Under the pieces are notes generated by a model. That model was not told the origin of the DNA. It did not search any database and worked only from the letters and a program-made list of their open reading frames with translations. A stretch of DNA of 64,000 bases from Chitinophaga niabensis (lineage in GTDB: Bacteria; Bacteroidota; Bacteroidia; Chitinophagales; Chitinophagaceae), in contig NZ_FSRA01000001.1 in NCBI RefSeq assembly GCF_900129465.1, positions 3,412,482-3,476,481 on the forward strand. The letters are read 5' to 3'. A program made the position numbers and the translations under genes. This document shows positions 47,808 through 56,858 of this stretch, piece after piece; position 1 is the stretch's first letter; every line of letters begins with the position of its first letter.

Positions 47808-49496
47808 ATGAAACATTCACTCTTCTTCCTTGCACTCCCCCTCCTGCTACTGGGTATTTCCCTGTTCGGAACAAAACATGCCCCGCCGCTGCCAAAGAGC
47901 AACAGTATTGGCTGTGCCCCTCCCCCCAGGGAAAACTTCGACACTGCTGCCAATGGAAAATTCATTACATCACTTCCCGGCTGGGGACAGTATACCTACC
48001 GTATTTCCACGGATAACGACAGTGCACAGTATTATTTTAACCAGGGGCTGAACATGTATTACAGCTATCACCTGCGGGAAGCTACTGCCTCTTTTAAGGA
48101 AGCAGCGCGCTTTGATCCAACCTGTGCTATGGCATACTGGGGACAGGCCCTGTCCCTTGGGCCAGGTTATAATTTTGCGCATACTTATTCCATGCCTAAG
48201 AGTGTGCCGGCTGTGTTGCAATTAATGAATCAAAACATTGAGCACGCATCCGATAAAGAGAAACAACTGATCGCCGTGATGAACCGCCGTTATGATGAAA
48301 CAAAACATTTAAATATTCCCTATGCCATTGGCATGAAGGAACTCATGACCCGATACCCGCAAGATCAGGATATAAAAGCATTATACATAGATGCCATCAT
48401 GCTCCTGCATCCCTGGGATTTCTGGTTCAATGACGGCCGTCCGAAGGAATGGACGCCGGAGGTTATACACCTCTGTAAATCGCTGTTAAAAGCATCTCCT
48501 GAACATCCGGGCGCTTTGCACTATTACATCCATCTTACGGAAGCTTCCCGCCATCCGGAAGTAGCACTGCCTAATGCGGAAGCATTAAAGCAACTTTTAC
48601 CGGGTGTAGCGCATATGGTGCATATGTCCAGTCATGAGTATGAAAGAAATGGTTTGTATGCACAGGGGGTGGAAGCCAATGATCTGGCAGATAAAAATCT
48701 TGTACACTATGACTCTCTTGCGGATAATCTTTCCCTTGCCAGTCATTCTTCTCATTACTTTGCTGTGCAAACCTTCTGTGCATTAAGCGGCGGCATGTAT
48801 ACCACTGCTAAACGTACTGCGCAGGAATGCCGGAATAGTGCATCACCTGCGCCTTCATCTACATACGATCAATACCTGTACATGATGCCTGAACTGATGC
48901 TGGTGCGGTTAGGCAAATGGGAAGAAATATTAAAGGACGATCTGCGGCCGGAAAATAGCTGGCCTTATGCATCGCTCCTGCATAATTTTGCGAGAGGGCT
49001 TGCATTTGTTTATACCGGAAAAACGGATTCAGCCCGGCAGCAATTGCTGCAATTACAAGAGAAAGCAAAAGATCCGGTATTAAAGGTGAGGCGTGTACCA
49101 TTCAATTCAACCCTGCAGGGAGCCGGTATAGCGGAAGCCATTCTGCACGCAGCTATACTTTTTGCGAAGCAGGAAAATAATGCTGCTATCAGCAGTCTCA
49201 CGGATGCAATCAGGATAGAAGACAGTCTTGTTTATACAGAGCCAAAAGACTGGATGATCCCTGCCCGTCAATTTTTAGGCGCTTATCTTTTACAACTGGG
49301 TAAACCTGCCATGGCAGAAAAAATATACAGGGAAGACCTGGTGTGGAACCCTGGGAACGGCTGGTCTTTACTGGGCCTATGTCAAAGCCTTGAAGCACAG
49401 CACAAAAAGAAAAACCTGGCGGCATACCGTGCTAAATATCAACAGGCTTTTTCGCATGCTGATGAAATACCGCCAGGCTCTGTTTATCTGCGTTAA
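47808..49496 (+). CDS. Secreted tetratricopeptide-repeat protein
   Basis: Predicted exported protein of 562 aa with an N-terminal hydrophobic signal (FFLALPLLLLGISLFG). TPR-like helix pairs are visible, first in YFNQGLNMYYSYHLREATASFKEAARFDPTCAMAYWG (residues about 70-110) and again near the C-terminus. Conserved LHYYIHLTEASRHPE and AHMVHMSSHEYERNG His-rich segments hint at a metal site or enzymatic family seen in Bacteroidota TPR proteins, but the role is unknown. The ATG at 47808 is chosen over a GTG at 47802. Its end overlaps the convergent DinB gene by four bases. Confidence 0.83.
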   Translation: MKHSLFFLALPLLLLGISLFGTKHAPPLPKSNSIGCAPPPRENFDTAANGKFITSLPGWGQYTYRISTDNDSAQYYFNQGLNMYYSYHLREATASFKEAARFDPTCAMAYWGQALSLGPGYNFAHTYSMPKSVPAVLQLMNQNIEHASDKEKQLIAVMNRRYDETKHLNIPYAIGMKELMTRYPQDQDIKALYIDAIMLLHPWDFWFNDGRPKEWTPEVIHLCKSLLKASPEHPGALHYYIHLTEASRHPEVALPNAEALKQLLPGVAHMVHMSSHEYERNGLYAQGVEANDLADKNLVHYDSLADNLSLASHSSHYFAVQTFCALSGGMYTTAKRTAQECRNSASPAPSSTYDQYLYMMPELMLVRLGKWEEILKDDLRPENSWPYASLLHNFARGLAFVYTGKTDSARQQLLQLQEKAKDPVLKVRRVPFNSTLQGAGIAEAILHAAILFAKQENNAAISSLTDAIRIEDSLVYTEPKDWMIPARQFLGAYLLQLGKPAMAEKIYREDLVWNPGNGWSLLGLCQSLEAQHKKKNLAAYRAKYQQAFSHADEIPPGSVYLR

Positions 49497-50002
49497 AAAT
49501 ATCGCTCCTTCAATACATTCTGGTGATGTAATGCATGACCAACGGTAATGAACCCTAAGCTCCGTACCGTGATATCCACACCACTGGCTTGTCCGTAACG
49601 GCCCATTTCTTCTTCATTCAAAGAACGGAAAAAGTATTCGCTGGCCTTGCGCACCAAACGGAATTCATCCAGCATATCCGCCCAGTTCAGGTGATCTACC
49701 CGTGCAACATCTGCGTAATCATTCTCTTCGAAGCTGGCCAGCGGTGTAGCATCCTTACGTGCAAAACGAAGGGCGCGGTATACAAAGATGCGCTCTGCAT
49801 CAATGAGATGCTGCAACACTTGTTTCACCGTCCATTTACCGGGTGCATAGGCATAGTTCAGTTTAGCTTCCGGGATATTCTGCAGGAACTGCAGTGTGCC
49901 GGCAGTTTGGTTACTAAAAGCTATAGAGAGATCGTCTTCAGGAACCAGGCTGATGTAGCCGTGATAGTATTTACCATATTCCTGGGGCAATGGTCTGGGC
50001 AT
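49493..50002 (-). CDS. DinB-superfamily metal-dependent protein
   Basis: Four-helix-bundle protein of 169 aa. Three His expected to bind a metal are visible: VLQHLIDAER and VGHALHHQNVLKERY. DinB-like proteins include thiol transferases (bacillithiol or similar) and proteins of unknown role; the specific reaction cannot be told. It is divergent from the CocE/NonD hydrolase gene. Confidence 0.85.
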   Translation of the reverse strand: MPRPLPQEYGKYYHGYISLVPEDDLSIAFSNQTAGTLQFLQNIPEAKLNYAYAPGKWTVKQVLQHLIDAERIFVYRALRFARKDATPLASFEENDYADVARVDHLNWADMLDEFRLVRKASEYFFRSLNEEEMGRYGQASGVDITVRSLGFITVGHALHHQNVLKERYF

Positions 50003-50071
50003 ATAGTTCTGTGTTTAAATTTTAATTGAAGATATCACTTATATTTAAGGTGCGAAAAACTTACCTGCACA

Positions 50072-51967
50072 ATGAGAACAACATCTATCCTGCTATTAAC
50101 CCTCTTCCTTTATTTCACTGCTGCGGCACAGGTGAATGAAGATTCCCTATGGATCAGGCAAAATTATGTAAAGAAGGAAGTAACCATTCCCATGCGCGAC
50201 GGCGTGAAACTATTCACGGCTGTTTTCATGCCCAAAAGCGGTGCTGAAAAACATCCTATCCTTATGAGCCGCACACCGTATTCCTGCGCACCTTATGGAG
50301 AACAAAACTTTCCACCCTTTTACCTCCGTTATCACAATCATTATTTCCGTGAAGGTTATATCATCGTTATACAGGATGTACGTGGCCGCTGGATGAGTGA
50401 AGGAGAATTTGTGGATGTGCGCCCGTTCAATCCCAATAAGAAAACAAATAAAGATATTGATGAAGCCAGCGATACTTATGATACCATCGACTGGCTGGTG
50501 AAGAACATCGAAAACAATAATGGTAATGTGGGTGTGTTCGGTATTTCTTACCCGGGGTTCTATTCCACCATGGCATCTCTCAGCGGGCATACCGCGTTGA
50601 AGGCCGTAAGCCCGCAGGCACCTGTTACTGATTGGTTTGCAGGAGATGATTTCCATCACAACGGTGCCTTCTTCCTGAACGATGCATTCTCATTTTATTC
50701 CGGCTTTGGAAAACCACGGCCGAAGCCGACAACTGTTGGGCCTACGGAATTTCCCTATCCTACGCACGATAATTACAAATTTTATCTCGAAGCAGGTTCC
50801 TTAAAGAACATTGCCAAAATGATGGGAGACAGCATTAAATTCTGGAAGGACCTGTATGCACATCCCACTTACGATGCCTTCTGGAAAGCCCGTAACGTGC
50901 GCAACTTTTTGAAAGATGTAAAGCCAGCCATGCTGATAGTAGGCGGTACTTTTGATGCGGAGGACCTGTTCGGTGCATGGAACACTTACAGGGCTATTGA
51001 AACACAAAGCAAGAACACCAATAACCGGGTAGTAATGGGTCCGTGGTATCATGGCCAATGGTCTGCCAATGATGGCAGTTATATGGGGAACGTGCGCTTT
51101 GGCAGCAACACCTCCGCATGGTACCAGGAAAATATCGAAACACCATTCTTTGATCATTACCTTAAGGGAAAGACCGAAGCACCGAATATCAAAGAAGCCA
51201 CCATATTCTTCACAGGAGAAAACAACTGGAGAGAATTACCAGCCTGGCCGCCGGCAGAAATGCAGATGACACCTATCTATCTGCAAGCTAAAGGAGGGCT
51301 TGGTTTCAGCCTGCCTGCCGTGACTGAAAGTTCCAGCACTTATACAAGTGATCCTTCCAAACCGGTTCCTTACACGGAAGATGTGCATTTCAACAGAACG
51401 ATCAGCTATATGGATGATGATCAGCGTTTTGCTGCCAGAAGGCCGGATGTGCTCGTATTCCAGACAGATACTTTAACAGCAGACCTCACATTGGGAGGCC
51501 CTGTTGTAGCAGATCTGCTGGTAAGCATCAACACTACGGATGCAGATTTTGTGGTGAAAGTGATAGATGTTTTCCCGGATAATTTCAGTTATGGTGATGC
51601 TCCGGCTTCCACAACTCACGCAAGATATGTATCTTCAACCTATCCAATGGGCGGTTACCAAATGCTTGTGCGTGGAGAAGTAATGCGCGGTAAATTCCGT
51701 AACAGCCTTGAAACCCCGGTTCCTTTTAAACCCAATGAGCCCACTACCGTTAAGTTCACCTTACCAGACGTGGCACATACTTTCCAAAAAGGTCACCGGC
51801 TGATGATACAGATACAAAGTTCCTGGTTCCCTTTAGTTGACAGGAATCCGCAACAATTCACCGATATTTATCGTGCTGAGGACAAGGATTTTATCAAATC
51901 GGACATTACTATTTATCACAGTAATAAACGGCCGTCGAAGATCATATTGCCGGTCATTAAAAAATAG
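50072..51967 (+). CDS. Secreted CocE/NonD-family hydrolase (X-Pro dipeptidyl-peptidase/acylase-like)
   Basis: Exported hydrolase of 631 aa with a signal peptide ending AAAQ. The alpha/beta hydrolase core has the nucleophile Ser159 in GISYPG and acid/His regions further on (GGTFDAEDLF, GPWYHGQW). A C-terminal jelly-roll domain (about 410-625) matches the CocE/NonD and glutaryl-7-ACA acylase architecture. Substrates in this family range from peptides to amides and esters; unknown here. Confidence 0.9.
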   Translation: MRTTSILLLTLFLYFTAAAQVNEDSLWIRQNYVKKEVTIPMRDGVKLFTAVFMPKSGAEKHPILMSRTPYSCAPYGEQNFPPFYLRYHNHYFREGYIIVIQDVRGRWMSEGEFVDVRPFNPNKKTNKDIDEASDTYDTIDWLVKNIENNNGNVGVFGISYPGFYSTMASLSGHTALKAVSPQAPVTDWFAGDDFHHNGAFFLNDAFSFYSGFGKPRPKPTTVGPTEFPYPTHDNYKFYLEAGSLKNIAKMMGDSIKFWKDLYAHPTYDAFWKARNVRNFLKDVKPAMLIVGGTFDAEDLFGAWNTYRAIETQSKNTNNRVVMGPWYHGQWSANDGSYMGNVRFGSNTSAWYQENIETPFFDHYLKGKTEAPNIKEATIFFTGENNWRELPAWPPAEMQMTPIYLQAKGGLGFSLPAVTESSSTYTSDPSKPVPYTEDVHFNRTISYMDDDQRFAARRPDVLVFQTDTLTADLTLGGPVVADLLVSINTTDADFVVKVIDVFPDNFSYGDAPASTTHARYVSSTYPMGGYQMLVRGEVMRGKFRNSLETPVPFKPNEPTTVKFTLPDVAHTFQKGHRLMIQIQSSWFPLVDRNPQQFTDIYRAEDKDFIKSDITIYHSNKRPSKIILPVIKK

Positions 51968-52000
51968 CGATACCATTCACCACGTTAAAAAATACGCATT

Positions 52001-52705
52001 ATGAAACAACTATTATCTGCAATACTGCTATTGCTGACTGCACACCTGTCCTTTGCCCAGGATCAACTAACAGGAGCATGGCAGCTTATGCCCGGCGGCA
52101 GTGAACCACAAACTGTCCGGATCATTGAGGATGGCTATTTCATGCAAACAGCTTACGATCATGCCGGCAAACAATTTATCAGTACCCTGGGCGGTCAGTT
52201 CTCTGCAGATGGGCAATCCCTGCAGGAAACCATTGAATTCAACACAGCAGATAAAAGCAATGTGGGCACTAAAAACACCTGCTCCTACATACTGGCTAAA
52301 GATCTACTGACTGTTACCTGCAATGGCAAAAGCGTTAAATGGCAGCGCCTGGATGAAGGTAAAGCAGCCCTGAGTGGTACCTGGCGTATTACCGGCAGGG
52401 AAAACAACGGCACTATTGAACCCATGCGTCCCGGCCCCCGTAAAACACTGAAGATCCTTTCCGGCAACCGCTTCCAGTGGGCAGCCATCAATACAGAAAC
52501 CAAAGAATTCTTTGGCACCGGTGGTGGTACCTACACTTTTGAGAATGGCAAATACACAGAAACCATCGCCTTCTTTTCCCGGGATAACAGCCGTGTAGGC
52601 ATGAGCCTGTCCTTCGATGGTAAAGTAACCGGCAAACAGTGGCACCATAGCGGAAAAAGCTCTAAAGGAGATCCTATCAGCGAAATATGGAGCAGGATTG
52701 AATAA
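52001..52705 (+). CDS. Secreted protein with two tandem lipocalin-like repeats
   Basis: Exported 234-aa protein with a signal peptide ending SFAQ. Two homologous halves are visible: LTGAWQL...GKQFISTLGGQFSADGQSLQETIEF (about 22-120) and LSGTWRI...TKEFFGTGGGTYTFENGKYTETIAF (about 128-232). This indicates an internal duplication of a small beta-barrel domain. Function unknown; it might bind a small ligand. It stands between the CocE-type hydrolase and the FKBP gene. Confidence 0.82.
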   Translation: MKQLLSAILLLLTAHLSFAQDQLTGAWQLMPGGSEPQTVRIIEDGYFMQTAYDHAGKQFISTLGGQFSADGQSLQETIEFNTADKSNVGTKNTCSYILAKDLLTVTCNGKSVKWQRLDEGKAALSGTWRITGRENNGTIEPMRPGPRKTLKILSGNRFQWAAINTETKEFFGTGGGTYTFENGKYTETIAFFSRDNSRVGMSLSFDGKVTGKQWHHSGKSSKGDPISEIWSRIE

Positions 52706-52744
52706 TGTATTATATTGCAGTTCTAAATATACATAACTGTTAAT

Positions 52745-53479
52745 ATGATAATAAGAAAATGCCTGTTTATCGCCGCTTTGAGCGTACTGGCCCTGCAAAC
52801 TGCCTATAGTCAGAAAAAGAAACCTGTCAATGTGAAGGCGCCGGTTTCTGCTTTAAAAACACCGCTGGACTCCGTTAGTTATGCTATCGGGAACGACCTT
52901 GCACAAATGCTGAAAGGTCAGGGACTGGACAGCCTTAACCTGAAACTGCTCTTTACCGCCATCCAGGATCAATATGCCGGCAAAAAACCGGTGCTTTCTG
53001 CAGATGAGGGAACATTAGCTGTCAGCAGGCATATCCAGAAAGTAAAAGCGGAAAAAGCTGCTAAAAATAAAGCGGTAGGAGAAAAATTCCTGGCGCAGAA
53101 TAAAACCAAACCAGGGATAGTAACCTTACCCAGCGGTTTACAATACCAGGTGATCACAGCAGGAACAGGCCCTAAACCTGTTCTGACAGATAGAGTGAAA
53201 GTACATTATCATGGTACGCTGATAGACGGCAAAACTTTTGATAGTTCTGTTGACCGCGGTGAGCCATTAGTACTCGGCGTGAGTGGTGTAATTAAAGGTT
53301 GGACAGAAGCGCTTCAGTTAATGAACACAGGTTCCAAATGGAAATTATTCATCCCTTCTGATCTTGCCTATGGCGATCGCCAGGCGGGTGCGCTGATCAC
53401 ACCAGGCAGTGCATTGATATTTGATGTAGAATTAATTGGCATAGAGCCGGCAACACCTCCTGCTACTCCTGCACAGTAA
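52745..53479 (+). CDS. Secreted FKBP-type peptidyl-prolyl cis-trans isomerase
   Basis: Periplasmic or surface folding helper of 244 aa. After a signal peptide comes an N-terminal dimerisation domain (about 40-110, DSVSYAIGNDLAQMLKGQGLD, as in FkpA/Mip). An FKBP domain follows (about 145-240): VKVHYHGTLIDGKTFDSSVDRGEPL, GVIKGWTEALQLM and FIPSDLAYGDR, with the aromatic pocket residues kept. It ends at a terminator shared with the convergent aroC. Confidence 0.92.
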   Translation: MIIRKCLFIAALSVLALQTAYSQKKKPVNVKAPVSALKTPLDSVSYAIGNDLAQMLKGQGLDSLNLKLLFTAIQDQYAGKKPVLSADEGTLAVSRHIQKVKAEKAAKNKAVGEKFLAQNKTKPGIVTLPSGLQYQVITAGTGPKPVLTDRVKVHYHGTLIDGKTFDSSVDRGEPLVLGVSGVIKGWTEALQLMNTGSKWKLFIPSDLAYGDRQAGALITPGSALIFDVELIGIEPATPPATPAQ

Positions 53480-53485
53480 ACGCAT

Positions 53486-53519
53486 AAAAAAAGGTAAAGC
53501 GGATGCTTTACCTTTTTTT
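53486..53519. terminator. Bidirectional terminator between the FKBP gene and the aromatic operon
   Basis: Perfect 15-bp stem AAAAAAAGGTAAAGC/GCTTTACCTTTTTTT with a GGAT loop. T-runs are present on both strands. It ends two bases from the aroC stop codon. Confidence 0.9.
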
Positions 53520-53521
53520 AT

Positions 53522-54517
53522 TTACTTGTTAACTCTTGGTATTCGTGCTTCCAACATCATAAAATCTGCCAGCACCATCGCTGTGATAGCTTCCAGTACC
53601 ACCGGTACACGGAGTGCGATGCAGAGATCATGGCGGCCTTTTACGGAAAATGTTTCCACTTCCCCGCTGGCGATATTGAGTGTCTGCTGATCTTTTGGTG
53701 TGCTTGAAGTAGGTTTCACGGCTACACGGAACACCAGCTGGTTTCCATTAGTGATACCGCCTACAACACCTCCTGCATGATTGGTAGCTGTTTTACCGCT
53801 CGCATCAATAATAGGATCGTTGTGCTCAAGCCCCTTCATTTTAGCGGCAGCAAAACCGGCACCGAATTCAATCCCTTTAATAGCGGGAATAGCAAATGCA
53901 GCATGTGCGATATTAGATTCCACGGAATCAAAGAAAGGTTCTCCTAATCCTATGGGCAATCCATCTACCGTACATTCCACGATACCACCCACAGAATCTT
54001 TTGCTGCAATAGCAGCAGCCAATCCTTCTTCTGCATCGGCAAAACCACCTACTTCTTTCAAAGTAGCGTTCACCTGTATCTTATCGCCCAGTATCTTTTT
54101 TGCGATCACGCCGGCTGCCACCAGGTTAAGGGTGAGGCGGCCGCTAAAGTGACCACCACCGCGGTAATCCTCGAAACCACCAAACTTTTGTGTAGCCACA
54201 AAGTCTGCATGGCCCGGCCTTGGAAACTCGCGCAGTTTGGCATAATCAGCACTGCGGGTGTTGTTGTTCTCGAATAAAATGGTGATCGGCGCACCGGTGG
54301 TATGATCATTGAACACGCCTGATTTCAGGAATGGCAGATCATCTTCTTTGCGGGGAGTAGTACCTTTTGCACCTGCCTTACGGCGGCCCAGGTCATACAG
54401 GAAATCTTCCTGTTTCAAGGGAATACCGGCAGGTATCCCATCGATATTCACCCCCACACTTTCCCCATGCGATTCGCCAAAAACATTTACCCTGAATATT
54501 CTACCAAAACTGTTCAT
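53522..54517 (-). CDS. aroC: Chorismate synthase
   Basis: Makes chorismate from EPSP using reduced flavin; last step of the shikimate pathway. It is 331 aa with family signatures GESHGESVGVNIDGIPAG, RPGHADFVATQKFG, GGHFSGRLT and the C-terminal GRHDLCIALRVPVVLEAITAMVLAD. Last gene of the seven-gene minus-strand operon, 10 bases after aroA. Confidence 0.96.
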   Translation of the reverse strand: MNSFGRIFRVNVFGESHGESVGVNIDGIPAGIPLKQEDFLYDLGRRKAGAKGTTPRKEDDLPFLKSGVFNDHTTGAPITILFENNNTRSADYAKLREFPRPGHADFVATQKFGGFEDYRGGGHFSGRLTLNLVAAGVIAKKILGDKIQVNATLKEVGGFADAEEGLAAAIAAKDSVGGIVECTVDGLPIGLGEPFFDSVESNIAHAAFAIPAIKGIEFGAGFAAAKMKGLEHNDPIIDASGKTATNHAGGVVGGITNGNQLVFRVAVKPTSSTPKDQQTLNIASGEVETFSVKGRHDLCIALRVPVVLEAITAMVLADFMMLEARIPRVNK

Positions 54518-54527
54518 GAACGTTATT

Positions 54528-55802
54528 TTATACTTTCAACTCTTCTCTTTCCACTATACCACCCAGTGTTTCCAGGTGCTCATAGAATTCCGGATAGGAT
54601 TTATTGATCGCTTCCGCATTTTCGATGGTGATAGCGCCGTCTGCTGTTAACGCAGCAACTGCGCAGGCCATGGCAATACGGTGATCGTTATGGGAAGATA
54701 CTGTCACATTACCTTTGATACCGGTACCACCATGCACAAACATTTCATCTCCCTGCAGGTCTATCTTAATGCCCATCTTTGCAAATTCCTGCTGCAGGGT
54801 AAGGCCACGGTCACTTTCTTTATGGGCAAGGCGGCTCACACCTTTGATCTTTGTGATCCCTTTGCAATTGGCTGCAAGTGCTACCAGCGGCGGGAACAGA
54901 TCGGGGCAGTCCGTTGCATCCATTTCAAAAGCTTTCAGTGCGTTCTTCACTACGATCATGGTGAACACACCCGGCAATATTTCCGCGCCGGCTTTTTCCA
55001 GTGCTTCCATAATGGCCTTATCTGACTGGGCAGATTGTGTGTTGAGGTGATGCACTTCTGCTTTACCGGCTACAGCCGCAGCTACAAGTAAAAAGGCTGC
55101 ACCGCTCCAGTCACCTTCCACGGTATATTCCTTTGCACGGTATTCCTGTTTCTTATCGAAATGAAATACTTGGAAATTATCCTGGCGCACCTTCACACCA
55201 AAGTGTTCCATGATCTGTAAGGTCAGCGCGATGTAAGGTTTGCTTTTCAGGTCTTTCACCGTGATAGCCGCCTTATCCGCTACTGAGCCAAAGGCCATGA
55301 GTAAACCGGTGAGGAATTGGGAAGAAAGGGAACCATCTATGGTGATATCCTTTGCCTGCAGCGGGCCTTTGATCTTCAGCGGCAACTTACCATCGCGGCT
55401 TTTGATCTCAACACCCAGTTGCGGCAGTACTTCTTCAAAGAAATGCATAGGCCTTGTAACAAGGCTTCCATGCCCTTCTATAGTGATAGGCTGTTCAGAC
55501 AATGCAGCGATGGGAGTGAACATACGGATGCCCAAACCGGACTCTCCGCAGTTGATCTCATCATAAAAAGGTTGTACGCCTTTACTGGTGATCTGAATAC
55601 CATCATCGAGCCGCTTTACCATGGCACCCAGGTTCTCTGCCACTTCCAATGCTGCCAGGCAGTCATTGCTTAAACCCGGATTGTGGATCATGGTGGTACC
55701 TTTTGCCAGGAGTGCTGCCGCAACTGCACGTTGCATGGCACTCTTGGATGGATTGGCTGTAACCACACCATTGATAGCAGCAGGTGATATAATGACTTTC
55801 AT
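54528..55802 (-). CDS. aroA: 3-Phosphoshikimate 1-carboxyvinyltransferase (EPSP synthase), divergent
   Basis: Joins shikimate-3-phosphate and PEP to form EPSP. It is 424 aa. The phosphoshikimate-binding start is ANPSKSAMQRA; RLAHKESDRG, CPDLFPPLVALAANCKG and SHNDHRIAMACAVAAL are conserved. The PEP-binding loop that is GNAGTAMRP in E. coli reads CGESGLGIRMFTP here, a clear departure from the classical form. Family identity is firm; the loop difference is noted as unusual. It lies 11 bases after aroB in the operon. Confidence 0.94.
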   Translation of the reverse strand: MKVIISPAAINGVVTANPSKSAMQRAVAAALLAKGTTMIHNPGLSNDCLAALEVAENLGAMVKRLDDGIQITSKGVQPFYDEINCGESGLGIRMFTPIAALSEQPITIEGHGSLVTRPMHFFEEVLPQLGVEIKSRDGKLPLKIKGPLQAKDITIDGSLSSQFLTGLLMAFGSVADKAAITVKDLKSKPYIALTLQIMEHFGVKVRQDNFQVFHFDKKQEYRAKEYTVEGDWSGAAFLLVAAAVAGKAEVHHLNTQSAQSDKAIMEALEKAGAEILPGVFTMIVVKNALKAFEMDATDCPDLFPPLVALAANCKGITKIKGVSRLAHKESDRGLTLQQEFAKMGIKIDLQGDEMFVHGGTGIKGNVTVSSHNDHRIAMACAVAALTADGAITIENAEAINKSYPEFYEHLETLGGIVEREELKV

Positions 55803-55813
55803 TCTTTATGGAT

Positions 55814-56839
55814 CTACAGTTCTTGTAAAATTTGTTTCAGCTCATCTAACAGGATCGGTTGCGTGGTGGCTTTACCGATCTCGTTGAGCAGTACAAAATG
55901 AATATGGTCCTTCTCGCGCTTTTTATCCAGCTTGAAGATGTTGAACACCTCTTCTTTATTTGAAGTCATGGTCACCGGTAAACGGTAATCATTGATCAAA
56001 CGGATCAGTCGGTTGGTTTGTTCGGATGGCAGCTTGTTTATTTTTTCGGAGATCTTAGCAGCTGCTACCATTCCGATGGCCACCGCCTGCCCGTGTGCAA
56101 TGCTCTCCAGCTTCTCCACGGCATGCCCGAGTGTATGACCAAAATTCAACCAGCGGCGAACACCACTTTCAAACTCATCTTCCAGTACAAACTTCGTTTT
56201 AATCTCCACCGAACGTTCCACCAGGAATTGTAATACACTTACATCCTGCGCAAGGGCTTTATCCTTGTTTGCTTCCAGGTAAGAGAAGAGTTCTGCATCA
56301 TAGATACAGGCATACTTGATGATCTCAGCAAACCCGTTGCACCACTCCGTTTCCGGCATGGTAAGGGGCAGGCTGTAATCAAAAAGAATGAACTCCGGCT
56401 GGCGGATCGTACCCAGCATATTCTTATGCATACCGTGGCTCACTCCATTCTTGCCACCGATAGACGCATCTACCTGGGCCAGTAATGTGGATGGTATAAA
56501 ACCAAAAGGGAGTCCGCGCATATATATGCTGGCCACAAAGCCCGTCATATCCGTGAGCATACCACCACCAATGCCAACAAGCATTGTTTTACGGTCTGCT
56601 TCCAGTTCAATCAGCCCGTCGATGATCTGTTCCAGCACCTCCATGTTCTTGTGCTCTTCTCCATCCGGTACTACCAGCTTTTTCCAGCCGGGTAGCACAT
56701 CTGCATATTGTTGGTCCACATTCTCATCCAGCAAAAGGATGGTGCGGTCTTTATTCACATAATTGCCGAGGTTCGCCAGGCTTTCGCCGAGGTAATACTT
56801 CGTTGTTGCGTGTTGGAACTGGTGTGTTTGCGTTGTCAT
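55814..56839 (-). CDS. aroB: 3-Dehydroquinate synthase
   Basis: NAD-dependent cyclisation of DAHP to 3-dehydroquinate. It is 341 aa. It shows the NAD-binding GIGGGMLTDMTGFVASIYMRG segment, the PSTLLAQVDASIGGKNGV motif, and metal-binding residues in RWLNFGHTLGHAVE. It sits between aroA and the DAHP synthase gene in the operon. Confidence 0.96.
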   Translation of the reverse strand: MTTQTHQFQHATTKYYLGESLANLGNYVNKDRTILLLDENVDQQYADVLPGWKKLVVPDGEEHKNMEVLEQIIDGLIELEADRKTMLVGIGGGMLTDMTGFVASIYMRGLPFGFIPSTLLAQVDASIGGKNGVSHGMHKNMLGTIRQPEFILFDYSLPLTMPETEWCNGFAEIIKYACIYDAELFSYLEANKDKALAQDVSVLQFLVERSVEIKTKFVLEDEFESGVRRWLNFGHTLGHAVEKLESIAHGQAVAIGMVAAAKISEKINKLPSEQTNRLIRLINDYRLPVTMTSNKEEVFNIFKLDKKREKDHIHFVLLNEIGKATTQPILLDELKQILQEL

Positions 56840-56858
56840 ATATCCGGAAAAATGGGGC

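Noticed and set aside
47758..47895. Longer N-terminus of the deaminase
   Set aside because: It crosses the divergent gene start and has no deaminase-like sequence.
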